Assembly: GCF_009769385.1 (NCBI RefSeq)
Contig: NZ_ML775960.1
Coordinates: 238,732 to 302,731 of the forward strand
Length of the DNA: 64,000 nt
From: Saccharothrix deserti
Lineage (GTDB): Bacteria > Actinomycetota > Actinomycetes > Mycobacteriales > Pseudonocardiaceae
Reading direction: 5' to 3'
Made by a program: the position numbers and the translations under genes. Below are positions 26,037 to 33,921 of the stretch, one piece after another; positions within the stretch are counted from its first letter, which is position 1, and every line of letters begins with the position of its first letter. Under the pieces are notes generated by a model. It searched no databases, was not told the DNA's origin, and worked only from the letters and a program-made list of their open reading frames with translations.

Positions 26037-26258
26037 ATGACCAACCTGGCGGCTGTCATTCCGCTGAGCGGCCGTGACGTTCTCGCCGAGAACGTCACGG
26101 CCCCAGACGCCGATGTTCCCGAACCGGCGACGCTGTACTACCTGACGGTCATCGCCTTCTTGTTGCACACCAACGTCGATGGCAGCTGCCCACGCTGCCG
26201 CGAAGTCTGGCCCTGCGACCACCTCCGCCTGGCCTACCGGCTGCGGGAGGCGTTCTAG
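26037..26258 (+). CDS. 73-aa protein with CxxC...C zinc-like site
   Basis: A short protein MTNLAAVIPLSGRDVLAENV... whose C-terminal half contains GSCPRCREVWPCDHLRLAYR, three cysteines and a histidine spaced like a zinc knuckle. AACAGGAGCAG lies upstream as a weak RBS. It is the first gene rightward from the divergent promoter, two bases before the next gene, so the cluster is probably one operon. A 15-bp inverted repeat lies inside its early codons. Confidence 0.65.
   Translation: MTNLAAVIPLSGRDVLAENVTAPDADVPEPATLYYLTVIAFLLHTNVDGSCPRCREVWPCDHLRLAYRLREAF
26070..26102. promoter_or_regulatory. 15-bp perfect inverted repeat inside gene start
   Basis: GGCCGTGACGTTCTC (26070-26084) and GAGAACGTCACGGCC (26088-26102) are perfect inverted copies with a 3-base spacer. 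Within early codons of the first gene and 0.3 kb from the divergent XRE/TPR regulator, it may be an operator or an mRNA hairpin affecting translation. Confidence 0.55.
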
Positions 26259-26260
26259 CC

Positions 26261-26647
26261 ATGCAACCCGCGAAGAAGCAGCAGCCCCTCCTCTCCATGG
26301 ACACGTCCAAGGTGGTCTACGGCTACTTGCTGGCCGAGGAGCCGGACGAGCTGGAGATCGTGGCCTGGCAGCGGGAGATCCGGCACTTCTGCCGCACCCA
26401 CGGCCTCGTGCTGGCCAATATCTTCGTCGACCGCGGCCAGCTCGGCGACACTGTGCAGCGGCCTGGCCTTGCAGGTCTGCTCGACGTGCTGGCGATGCCC
26501 GAGACCTTCGGCTTCGTGGTGCCAAGCGAAGACCACTTGTCGCGCTCGAGGCATGCACTCATCGTCCTGGCGCTCCGGATCTCACAGACGCAGGCGCAGA
26601 TCGTGGTCATGAGCCAGCACACGGACGACACGTCGGTGTGGTGGTAG
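26261..26647 (+). CDS. Resolvase-fold protein lacking the catalytic serine
   Basis: A 128-residue protein. VVYGYLLAEEPDELEIVAWQ, LVLANIFVDRGQLGDTVQRP and FVVPSEDHLSRSRHALIVLA line up with the serine recombinase N-terminal domain (YxRVS, FxDxGxSG, VxxxDRLxR). Where active enzymes have Y-x-R-V-S it reads YLLAEEP, so the nucleophilic serine and its arginine are absent. There is no DNA-binding tail. It is probably a non-catalytic, regulatory or structural relative. It sits in the tight small-gene cluster ahead of the peptide and JmjC genes. Confidence 0.65.
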   Translation: MQPAKKQQPLLSMDTSKVVYGYLLAEEPDELEIVAWQREIRHFCRTHGLVLANIFVDRGQLGDTVQRPGLAGLLDVLAMPETFGFVVPSEDHLSRSRHALIVLALRISQTQAQIVVMSQHTDDTSVWW

Positions 26648-26652
26648 CGCCC

Positions 26653-26994
26653 ATGCACGAGGACGAGCTGGTACGCCGCCTGCGTGCCGAGGCCGGTTTC
26701 CGCACTGTGCCGCTCCTCGACACTGACGCACGCGTCGTTGGGCTCCACCTTCACCGCTTCCTGCCCGGCGGGGTGCTCGATGTCGTCCAGATTCGGGACT
26801 CGACCTCCGGCTTCCACACGGTCCGCGCCCAGCTCATCAACAGCTTCAGCGTGAACGCGCCGTTCGCGCCGCCTGCCGCGCTGGCCCGTGACCAGGGCGC
26901 GCTTGCCGAGGTGGCCGCACAGCTGTTGCTACCTGTCAGTCAGTGCCCGTCGAACGTGCCTGCCTGGCCTCCGAGCGACGCCAGCGGCGCCTAA
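26653..26994 (+). CDS. Hypothetical protein, 113 aa
   Basis: ATG 26653 (or GTG 26641, overlapping the preceding stop) starts a soluble protein MHEDELVRRLRAEAGFRTVP. The middle (LHLHRFLPGGVLDVVQIRDS, TVRAQLINSFSVNAPFAPPA) looks like a small beta domain. No family is recognised. Its tight spacing to the resolvase-like gene and position before the 40-aa peptide gene argue that it belongs to the same operon. Confidence 0.6.
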   Translation: MHEDELVRRLRAEAGFRTVPLLDTDARVVGLHLHRFLPGGVLDVVQIRDSTSGFHTVRAQLINSFSVNAPFAPPAALARDQGALAEVAAQLLLPVSQCPSNVPAWPPSDASGA

Positions 26995-27052
26995 GCCGCA
27001 CCGCGCCCGTCGGGCGCGGTGGAACACCGATCGACTGGAGGGAGGTGAAGAC

Positions 27053-27175
27053 ATGGACGAATCCGAGCTGCTCGCCTCGGTGCAGGTGACGCACACGGCA
27101 GTTGTGCACGACCGCGCCGAGGTGCAGGCATCTGATGGTGGCTCTGGTGACTGGGGCGAGAACCGCGACCCGTAA
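27053..27175 (+). CDS. 40-aa peptide gene, candidate precursor peptide
   Basis: ATG 27053 is preceded by a strong RBS (GGGAGGTGAAGAC). The product MDESELLASVQVTHTAVVHD continues with an acidic, Gly-rich tail DGGSGDWGENRDP. The acidic, leucine-containing N-terminal part followed by a compositionally different tail resembles leader/core organisation of ribosomally made, modified peptides. A JmjC-type oxygenase gene follows after a strong hairpin. The layout loosely recalls FxLD-type actinomycete precursors, but no Cys/Thr-rich core is present, so the precursor role is inference. Confidence 0.5.
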   Translation: MDESELLASVQVTHTAVVHDRAEVQASDGGSGDWGENRDP

Positions 27176-27216
27176 GGGCCGGGCTCACCTCACTGTTCAG
27201 TGCCCACCCGCATGAC

Positions 27217-27259
27217 CACGAAGGGCTCCGCGCACGAGTACAGCGCGGAGCCCTTCGTG
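27217..27259 (+). terminator. Strong hairpin between peptide gene and JmjC gene
   Basis: CACGAAGGGCTCCGCGC (27217-27233) and GCGCGGAGCCCTTCGTG (27243-27259) form a perfect 17-bp stem with a 9-base loop. Between a peptide gene and a modifying-enzyme-like gene, it would let most transcripts end after the peptide and make enzyme mRNA scarcer. Confidence 0.7.
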
Positions 27260-27282
27260 CCCTCACCTAACGGAGAACACAA

Positions 27283-28494
27283 ATGGATCACCGACTTGTG
27301 CGTGGCATCGAAGATGCCCTGGGTTGGCTCGGCCCGGGGCTACTCGGCCGAGAGTTCGCCCGCGGCACACTGCCTGAGGTCTCACTGGGCGAACGGCTAC
27401 TGACTCCCGTCCGCTTGCTCGACCTCATCATGCGCCGGAGCATGACCTCGGCTCGGCTGCGTTGCCTGCAAGACGGCTCGGACGTACACCCGCAGGCATA
27501 CCTGATGACCAAAGCGATGCGCCGGGCCGAGGCCGTACAGATGGTCGACATGGCCAGGCTTGGTCGGCTGCTCAAAGAGGGTGCCACGCTGGTGCTGGAC
27601 GCGGTCAACACCTACGACGCCACACTCGAAGTTGCCTGCCGTGCTCTCCAGTGGTGGGCGCGTGAACTGGTGCAGGTCAACACGTACCTGACCACGGGGA
27701 GTGCAGCTGGCTTCCAGCTCCACTGGGACGACCACGACGTGATCATCGTGCAGGTGGCCGGGCAGAAGTCGTGGGAGGTGCGCGGCCTGGCTCGCCCCGT
27801 GCCGATGTACCGCGACGCCGAGCCTAACCAGACGCCGCCGGAGGAGATCGTCTGGCAGGGCACTATGCAGCCGGGCGACGTCATGCACATCCCACGTGGC
27901 TACTGGCACCAGGCGACCCGGGAGGACCACGGTGACGGCTACAGCCTGCATCTGACGTTCGGCTTCCCCCAGCGCACCGGGGTGGACTACCTGACCTGGC
28001 TGGCTGACCAATCCCGCCGCGACGAAGTTCTCCGTCACGACATCGCTCGCTGGGATTCGGTGCGTCTGCGCGGCGAACAGCAGCTCGCCTTCACCGACGC
28101 GGCGGTGAAGCTAGCTGCCACATCGTCGGTCGACGACTACCTGGCCGGACGCGAACAGGAGTTGCCCGCGGCACGGCACGTCGTCACGCATGGCTTGTTC
28201 GGCTCGCCGCGCGAGGTCGTCTGCGTCACCGAGTTCCCGCCGCACATTGAGGAGTTGGATGGCACGGTGAGTGTGTCGGCCGCAGCGCGACGGATGACCT
28301 TCCCAGTTAAGGCCCTGCCCGCACTGCGACCGCTACTCGGCGGACAGCCGGTGAACTTGGACCAGTTGACCGCAGTGACTGGCGTCAATGCCCACGCCCT
28401 TGCCGGCCTCCTGATCGCCGAAGACATCTGCGCCGAGGTAACGCCGGACCTGGCGGCGGGCTACCAGGGTCTACTTACGGGCGTAGCTCGCTGA
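27283..28494 (+). CDS. JmjC/cupin-4 Fe(II)/2-oxoglutarate-type oxygenase
   Basis: A 403-residue protein. FQLHWDDHDVIIVQVAGQKS has the metal-binding HxD (about H147, D149) and the conserved lysine region. QPGDVMHIPRGYWHQATRED supplies the distal histidine (about H202 or H209). This is the Cupin_4/JmjC fold of ribosomal oxygenases, which hydroxylate His or Arg side chains of proteins. The C-terminal half (TFPVKALPALRPLLGG, then VNLDQLTAVTGVNAHALAGL) looks like the winged-helix-like domain of that family. Next to a 40-aa peptide gene it may hydroxylate a peptide. The RBS is AACGGAGAA. Confidence 0.78.
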   Translation: MDHRLVRGIEDALGWLGPGLLGREFARGTLPEVSLGERLLTPVRLLDLIMRRSMTSARLRCLQDGSDVHPQAYLMTKAMRRAEAVQMVDMARLGRLLKEGATLVLDAVNTYDATLEVACRALQWWARELVQVNTYLTTGSAAGFQLHWDDHDVIIVQVAGQKSWEVRGLARPVPMYRDAEPNQTPPEEIVWQGTMQPGDVMHIPRGYWHQATREDHGDGYSLHLTFGFPQRTGVDYLTWLADQSRRDEVLRHDIARWDSVRLRGEQQLAFTDAAVKLAATSSVDDYLAGREQELPAARHVVTHGLFGSPREVVCVTEFPPHIEELDGTVSVSAAARRMTFPVKALPALRPLLGGQPVNLDQLTAVTGVNAHALAGLLIAEDICAEVTPDLAAGYQGLLTGVAR

Positions 28495-29302
28495 GCAGGC
28501 GCTCGGCGTTCTGCTTCGCGAGCGGCACCAGCTCGTCGGCGTAGCCAGGCGGGAACGCCAGGATCTCGGCGCAGTGGTAAAGCTGCACCAACTTGCCGGT
28601 GGTGCTTTCGAGGTCGTCCTGGCGTTCGCGGTACACCCGCTCCGCCAAGGTCGGGACGGCGAACGACGCGCTCCACAACGAAGCAGCGTCCCAACCGCGC
28701 GGCGCCATGCCCCAGTCTTCCCAATCGAGGAAGGTGCAGCCCGGAGCCGTCAGGTTGCCCCAAGCGAGATCGGCGTGAGCAGCTCGCCACTCACTGATCG
28801 TGGTGTCCATCTCGGGGAACACCTTGTGAACGGTCGTGCTGAAGCGCTCCTGAGTGATGGGCTGGAGGTGAGGAGTGGCAGTCCGGGTCGTGGTGTGGGC
28901 AGCGAGGGCGTTCATGGATGTCGAGAACGTCTCCCACCACGACTCGGACAGGCCAGGGTCAACGGTCAGGATGCCCCCGGCCTTGATGGCCTTGTCTTCA
29001 ACACGCTCGGTTTCGTCGGCACGCCACATGACGCCAAGCTCGTGGTCGATCCAGGAGACGCCTTGCAGCCAGGCGGGCATGGCGACGCCGTCCAGGACGG
29101 CGGCGGCTTCGAGGCCCCAGCCCTGGCCGTCTACGCGGGCGAGGTCACGGACTTCGATGCGGACCCAGGTGTTGCGGGTGGTGGCGTAGCCGAGGGAGCG
29201 ACGTTTGTGGACTGCAGACCGGAGGTTGAAATCCGTGGCAAAGCTCTTCTGCACACGAGCGACGGTGGTGTCGGCGGGAGTCTTCCGAAGGTCGGGCGAC
29301 AT
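28475..29302 (-). CDS. Phosphotransferase-like protein
   Basis: ATG 29302 begins a 275-residue protein (MSPDLRKTPADTTVARVQKS). HADLAWGNLTAPGCTFLDWE has the kinase-like HxDxxxxN catalytic loop followed by the DWE metal-binding segment, which indicates an APH-fold kinase. Regions further upstream in frame are AT-rich and lack a RBS, so they are excluded. It is convergent with the JmjC gene, overlapping it by 20 bases. It is the second APH-type kinase in 6 kb; the substrate is unknown. Confidence 0.72.
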   Translation of the reverse strand: MSPDLRKTPADTTVARVQKSFATDFNLRSAVHKRRSLGYATTRNTWVRIEVRDLARVDGQGWGLEAAAVLDGVAMPAWLQGVSWIDHELGVMWRADETERVEDKAIKAGGILTVDPGLSESWWETFSTSMNALAAHTTTRTATPHLQPITQERFSTTVHKVFPEMDTTISEWRAAHADLAWGNLTAPGCTFLDWEDWGMAPRGWDAASLWSASFAVPTLAERVYRERQDDLESTTGKLVQLYHCAEILAFPPGYADELVPLAKQNAERLLSELRP

Positions 29303-29475
29303 ATGAGCATAATATCCCAACCATGCCGACTCCAAATAGTGCCCACGATCAAACAAGAGTAAAAATATGCAATACAAGAGCTCGACATCAAACAAAATCA
29401 GCCGAATAGCCTATTGTGACCGTACCTATAAAATGGTATGGTGTCCATAAAAATAGCACGCTACAAAAAGGACTC

Positions 29476-29742
29476 ATGAGGAGTGAACCGGACTTGGCTC
29501 GACCAAACGACCTAGCATTAAGAAAAAGCTTCGATAAGGTTGTTGATACTTACGCAAAAAGATACCCCAGTCGAACTCGCGACGAATGGGAGCGAGCATT
29601 TCTAATTCTCCATGAGAAAATAAACACGGGGATCATTGCTGGCGGTCTTCCGGCAATAGTAAAGCAGCTCGAAGACGGGGAGTACGACCTAGTCGCATTT
29701 AGTATCGGAGATTTGTTCGACCTACTCAAGGATGCGAGGTGA
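29476..29742 (+). CDS. AT-rich hypothetical protein, 88 aa
   Basis: ATG 29476 has an AAAAGGACTC RBS; an upstream in-frame GTG at 29416 would add 20 residues. The product (MRSEPDLARPNDLALRKSFD) is helical and soluble, with a conserved-looking end DLVAFSIGDLFDLLKDAR. Base composition is much less GC-rich than neighbours. It overlaps the next gene region tightly, which suggests a two-gene unit. No family is recognised. Confidence 0.55.
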   Translation: MRSEPDLARPNDLALRKSFDKVVDTYAKRYPSRTRDEWERAFLILHEKINTGIIAGGLPAIVKQLEDGEYDLVAFSIGDLFDLLKDAR

Positions 29743-29746
29743 AGGC

Positions 29747-30010
29747 ATGCGGTGGCGCCTCAAGAACCGTAGCCCCGAACTCGTAGAGCAAACGCCGGTT
29801 AGCGAGGGTTTCGGCGTAAGATCATTCCGGTTCCGCTTAACACCTGAGTCATCGGAGAAGCCTATCGACACAATTCCTACCCACATGGTCGTTGAAGGCC
29901 AGGTAGACCTTTTCAAGATAAGCGCAAGCGCTGAAAAAAATGCAGACGAACCGAGTAAACCAGCTCATCCCACTGACTCAGACGACGATTCAAATCAGTT
30001 GCCAAATTAA
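29747..30010 (+). CDS. AT-rich hypothetical protein, 87 aa
   Basis: ATG 29747 follows a GAGGTGAAGGC RBS, four bases after the preceding stop. The product starts MRWRLKNRSPELVEQTPVSE, contains a beta-like section (VRSFRFRLTPESS, THMVVEGQVDLFKIS), and ends in a polar Ser/Asp-rich tail. It forms a pair with the gene before it and has the same lower GC. No family is recognised. Confidence 0.5.
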   Translation: MRWRLKNRSPELVEQTPVSEGFGVRSFRFRLTPESSEKPIDTIPTHMVVEGQVDLFKISASAEKNADEPSKPAHPTDSDDDSNQLPN

Positions 30011-30018
30011 CAGCTTTA

Positions 30019-31024
30019 GTGCTTATTTCCGACCTTGGTCGGGTGGAGGGCGTTTGGTGCGAAGACGAGGGAACTCCTAGTAGATCGGACGTTGTCGAAG
30101 CGCCGCTCTGCCAGGAGTTCCGTTGTTATCGTGCCCGATCCCCGCAGGTAGCTCCACCGCGGGTTCTCTCTGTTGCCGCCTGGCGGCCTCCCACCGGTCC
30201 ACCGTGCGGACGGCGCGGTATCCCACCGATGTCACCGATGCCCAGTGGGACGAGTTGGACCCGCTGTTGCCCGATCCGGTGTGTCTGGCCGGTCGGGGTG
30301 GGAGGTGGGAGAAGTACTGTCGTCGGGTGATCGTGGACGCGATCCTGTACTTGGTCGACAACGGCATCAAGTGGCCCGCCCTGCCAGCGGACTTCCCGCC
30401 GTGGCAGACGGTCTACAAGCGTTTCGCCGCCTGGGAGAAGGTCGGTGCGTCGCAGCGGTTGCTCGACAGGCTGCGCGACCGGGCCCGGCTTGTGGAAGGG
30501 CGGGTGGCGGCTCCGTCGGCGGCGGTCATGGACTCGCAGTCGGTGCGCGCCGCGGAGACCGTGAGCCGAGCCACGCAGGGGTGGGACGGTGGGAAAAAGG
30601 TCGCGGGCCGCAAGCGGCACATCGTCGTGGACACCATGGGGTTGCTGTTGGCGGTGCTGGCGACCCCGGCCTCGACGCAGGACCGGGTCGCCGCGCGCAG
30701 CCTGTTGCGGCGGATGCACGCCACCGCCGGTGGGCGGGTGAGGTTGGTGTGGACCGACGGCGGCTACACCGGCCCTCTGCACGACTGGGCCCGCGCAACC
30801 CTCGGCTTGCTGGTGGAGATCGTCTAACGCCCGCAACTGCCGTACTTCACCGTACTGCCCAGGCGTTGGGTGGTAGAGCGGACTTTGGCGTAGATCAGCG
30901 GGCATCGCCGCTGCGTCCGCGACTACGAACGACTACGCCACCACCACGAGGCCATGGTCCGATGGCCTATGATTCGCATCACCAGCCGCCGACTCACCCA
31001 ACCCAATAGCCCGGAAACAGCTAC
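30019..31024 (+). mobile_element. Degenerate IS5-family-like insertion sequence
   Basis: A transposase pseudogene lies between candidate imperfect ends: GTGCTTATTTCCGA (30019-30032) on the left and CCGGAAACAGCTAC (31011-31024, reverse complement GTAGCTGTTTCCGG) on the right. The match is imperfect and the exact ends and target duplication are uncertain. A ggaactcct/aggagttcc pair near 30070 and 30121 lies inside. Confidence 0.5.
30173..31009 (+). pseudogene. IS5-like DDE transposase with two in-frame stops
   Basis: The frame reads YPTDVTDAQWDELDPLLPDP, then RRVIVDAILYLVDNGIKWPA, VMDSQSVRAAETVS (first D), HIVVDTMGLLLAVLATPAS and RLVWTDGGYTGPLHDW (second D), all typical of small IS5-group transposases. 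It stops at TAA 30825-30827. The same frame then continues with LPRRWVVERTLA, a TAG near 30891, and HRRCVRDYERLRHHHEAMV, which has the third catalytic glutamate. Two nonsense mutations therefore inactivate it. The same-frame continuation shows point mutation rather than frameshift. Confidence 0.78.
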
Positions 31025-31109
31025 TTACAAAATGCCCCCATTTTGCAACACGCCAAAGGGGGCGTTTTGTGTTGCAAAATAGGGGCGAACATTATCGAAT
31101 CGATCAGCG

Positions 31110-31505
31110 TTATTTTCCGCGCAAAACCACCTTATCGGTATTTGCACTCCAAGCAAGAACAACACCATCTTGGATAGCAGTACATGCACCACTGGGGAAC
31201 AAGTACTCAGTTAAATGAATGCGCGTCTTTGCTGCCGCCTCGAGAATCACAGGGTCAAAGTGACCGGGCAGCCGAGATCCGATCAACGTCCAAGGCTTAG
31301 GGCCTAGGTCCGACAATAGTCGGTCGAATACAACAGCTAATTGCTCTTCGAAATCTCGAAGCATGTGTTCGCCAAGTGCCGCAACCCGGAAATCTTTCTT
31401 AAAGCGCGACCGATATTTTGAATCCTCGTACTTCAACCAGCTCTGGTTGCGCAGCTGATCTGCCCACCAGCGCGCCATTATCATTGACTCTGCTCGGCGC
31501 GCCAT
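31110..31505 (-). CDS. 131-aa hypothetical protein, partner of P-loop NTPase
   Basis: ATG 31505 with AAAGGAGGCGTGC RBS gives 131 residues (MARRAESMIMARWWADQLRN). A helical middle (HMLRDFEEQLAVVFDRLL) precedes WTLIGSRLPGHFDPVILEAA and a beta-like C-terminus. No catalytic motif is recognised. It lies 153 bases downstream of the large NTPase gene on the same strand, with lower GC like it; the two could form a sensor/effector pair, but no evidence of function is visible. Confidence 0.55.
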   Translation of the reverse strand: MARRAESMIMARWWADQLRNQSWLKYEDSKYRSRFKKDFRVAALGEHMLRDFEEQLAVVFDRLLSDLGPKPWTLIGSRLPGHFDPVILEAAAKTRIHLTEYLFPSGACTAIQDGVVLAWSANTDKVVLRGK

Positions 31506-31658
31506 GCACGCCTCCTTTTGATCGGTCCGATATCTTCCGTGCGTCCACCAGGAACCTGATGGACGCACCTTCGGCATCCGACCAACTTGGCAATCTAAAT
31601 CAAAATGCGGAATCATCTATCAATTTAGCAATAATCATGCACACGGTCAAGTTTACAA

Positions 31659-33581
31659 TTAGTCAGTTCTTTTCGCCGGGTCAGCGCTATTCAAGTCGTT
31701 TGAGGAACGAAGACGCAGATTATCGACATTCCCGCTAACTCGAGTTCGATCCAGCCTGAAAGTTAATTGATAAATTAGCGGGTGATCGCTCTCGTCTACA
31801 GGTTCAATAGTCTGGAGTTGACCTAACGGAAAAACGCCACCGAGTTCCTGTATGACTCTTGCAACTTCACGTGCAGCATCCTCGGATGCGCTAGACAACT
31901 CAGTTCGCTCGAGGTGGAAAAGCTGATCAAGGTACAGTCGCGCGGTCATCATGAACTGCCTAATCGACTGAGGTCTCGACGACCAATCACGTTCAAGCCG
32001 CAGGCGAAATTGTTCGATTATTGCAGCACGCAGTCGCGCGGCCACTTCCTGCCCGTTATGAACTCGCATTAGATCACGCAATACAGCTTGAGCGAGCCTG
32101 TTCAGCTTGACCTCTATGCCGCCGTCATAGTCGATTAGTGAGTGTCGCTTGAGTACGTCGAGTGCAAACAGAACGACGCCTTCAACTATTCCGCGATCAT
32201 CTATGTGCGATCGGTGTTTGATCGCTGTAGCAGCGACCAGCAGATCTATCGGGAACAGATCAGTCAAAAAGACAATGTGTTGTAAAGTTTCCGCAGCGTC
32301 TTGATTACTTTTATCGAGTCGATCAATGACATATCTATAGGTCGAAATCAGATCGCTGGACGTACTCCTCAGGATCAGTGAAGCATTTCTCGGGAAAGAT
32401 CGACAGAAATCATCAATAGACGTGTGTCCCTGAATACGCGAGATGAAAGACTTGGTACGTATAAGAATGTCAGGCGACGAACCGACCGTAAATATGAGCC
32501 GCTTACGCTGCGCCTCGTCTTCATCAGGAAATATATGCTCGCTTAGTTTGAGCGCTTCTTGTGTACCGAAAGGCTGAACCGGCACGCATGTAGCTTGCAT
32601 GCCTTCAGGCAAGTAAACGCTTCGAATAACTATAACTACGGTTTCCAGCTTTGCCACGTTCAACCGATACAGAATGCTCTCGTCATGCAACCCGTGGAAG
32701 ATCGTGAAGGGTGCTGCCGCCTGCGAATGTAACGTGCTCAGAAACGCCCGGACGACTTGCTCATCGTTCATCCGAGCAACTTCAATTCCGATACCCGCAA
32801 GTATCCTTGCAGCATTCAGTGCAAGAAGATGCTCATCGTTTGACTCTAGAAAATGGAAGCCTTCGCCCGCCTGGATCTTTTCTGCAACAATCTCACTTAC
32901 CAAGCGAGTCTTACCTGAACCAGGTGGTCCAACGAATGTAACGATCTTTGCACCGTTATTCAAAGCTGCGTCGAACGCGTCGTGATACTCGGCCCGTCGC
33001 ACGTACGGAACTTCACGGTCACAGATCGGCCACTGTTTAAGGCTGAATTCGACCCGCTCACTCAAATAAGAAGGTTGCGATGCCTCGGCGCTGGCGACAC
33101 TAGCACTCGACGGTCGATTGAAGGCGAAATCCGGATGAGCGAGAATGGTGGCCAAACTGCGCCGAAGTGCTTTAATTCGCCGTTGCAGTGTCGAGCCTCC
33201 ATGGAAGACGCGCGCCTCTTCCTCAAGTTTTCCCCGAATAGCAGGGTAGCGCTTCTCCTCTTCTGGATAGATCGGCAGCACCCTATGCGAATCGCTTGAG
33301 AGACTTTGGAGATTGTACAGTCGCAGTGCCGCCTCCTGGCAGGAGATCGCGCCAAATCGTCCGCCCAGCTGTGAGATGCCCTGCCGTACCAATAGTTCAA
33401 GTGCTAAAGCTTGGTCCCGCTCCCACTCATCCGAGAAGTGCCTCTCGGTCAACTCACAGAGCTTCGGAATGTCGATCAAGCACTTCTTCCCGCGCTCTTC
33501 AAACGTCTGGCCTATTCCACGTTCAGCCAAACGGCGTAGTTCATCGGTGATCCTGTCGATCAGTGATCTGTCCTGTGACAC
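31659..33581 (-). CDS. Large P-loop (STAND-like) NTPase
   Basis: A 640-residue protein. Walker A FVGPPGSGKTRL is at about residues 216-227, after an N-terminal helical domain (DELRRLAERGIGQTFEERGK). ETVVIVIRSVYLPEGM may hold the sensor-1 strand, and PVQPFGTQEALKLSEHIF resembles the winged-helix entrance of NB-ARC/STAND ATPases. The rest is helical (ADPARL-like repeats are not obvious). STAND proteins act as switch-like sensors in immunity and regulation. The lower GC content and island location suggest a defence or regulatory role, but no effector domain is evident. Confidence 0.7.
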   Translation of the reverse strand: MSQDRSLIDRITDELRRLAERGIGQTFEERGKKCLIDIPKLCELTERHFSDEWERDQALALELLVRQGISQLGGRFGAISCQEAALRLYNLQSLSSDSHRVLPIYPEEEKRYPAIRGKLEEEARVFHGGSTLQRRIKALRRSLATILAHPDFAFNRPSSASVASAEASQPSYLSERVEFSLKQWPICDREVPYVRRAEYHDAFDAALNNGAKIVTFVGPPGSGKTRLVSEIVAEKIQAGEGFHFLESNDEHLLALNAARILAGIGIEVARMNDEQVVRAFLSTLHSQAAAPFTIFHGLHDESILYRLNVAKLETVVIVIRSVYLPEGMQATCVPVQPFGTQEALKLSEHIFPDEDEAQRKRLIFTVGSSPDILIRTKSFISRIQGHTSIDDFCRSFPRNASLILRSTSSDLISTYRYVIDRLDKSNQDAAETLQHIVFLTDLFPIDLLVAATAIKHRSHIDDRGIVEGVVLFALDVLKRHSLIDYDGGIEVKLNRLAQAVLRDLMRVHNGQEVAARLRAAIIEQFRLRLERDWSSRPQSIRQFMMTARLYLDQLFHLERTELSSASEDAAREVARVIQELGGVFPLGQLQTIEPVDESDHPLIYQLTFRLDRTRVSGNVDNLRLRSSNDLNSADPAKRTD

Positions 33582-33921
33582 CGAGCAAGTATGTCGCCTG
33601 GACCGGTGAACGACAACGAGTTGTCCTTGTAGGCCATGTGCATACGGCCCCTGCCAAGTGCCACATAGGTCGTGACTAAAGGACGCATGACAAGGACACC
33701 GCAGCTAAGACGACCAAGGGAAAGCGCGCATTAGCTGCAAACACTCTTCGCGGCAAGAGCATGTCAGTCAACATGTCGGTCAGTCATACGGTCAAAGTTG
33801 ACCGTATGACTGACCGACACCCCGTAGGAGTTCACCTCTCGCTTACATACGGTTCTCCTTGTCAGCAGCATGCCCATATGGGATGCGAAACCCGATCAAC
33901 TCACAGACAAGGAGCTACCTC
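33582..33921. other. Non-coding control region of the mobility module
   Basis: No gene is supported. It contains the 46-bp palindrome (33774-33819), an imperfect direct copy CATGTCAGTCA just before it (33760), and other ACAAGGA-type motifs. It lies between the leftward NTPase and the rightward mobility genes and probably holds promoters for both, or a replication/transfer site. Confidence 0.5.
33774..33819. repeat. 46-bp palindrome (22-bp arms, 2-bp spacer)
   Basis: The left arm TGTCGGTCAGTCATACGG continues TCAA (33774-33795) and is matched perfectly by 33798-33819 in inverted orientation, with only AG between. There is no U-tract, so a terminator is unlikely. The length and symmetry fit a binding site for a regulator, a replication initiator or a transfer protein. 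GGTCAGTCA and related half-sites recur beside it. Confidence 0.85.

Noticed and set aside
33774..33819. 46-bp palindrome as a terminator
   Set aside because: No U-tract and it lies upstream of, not after, the genes on either side.
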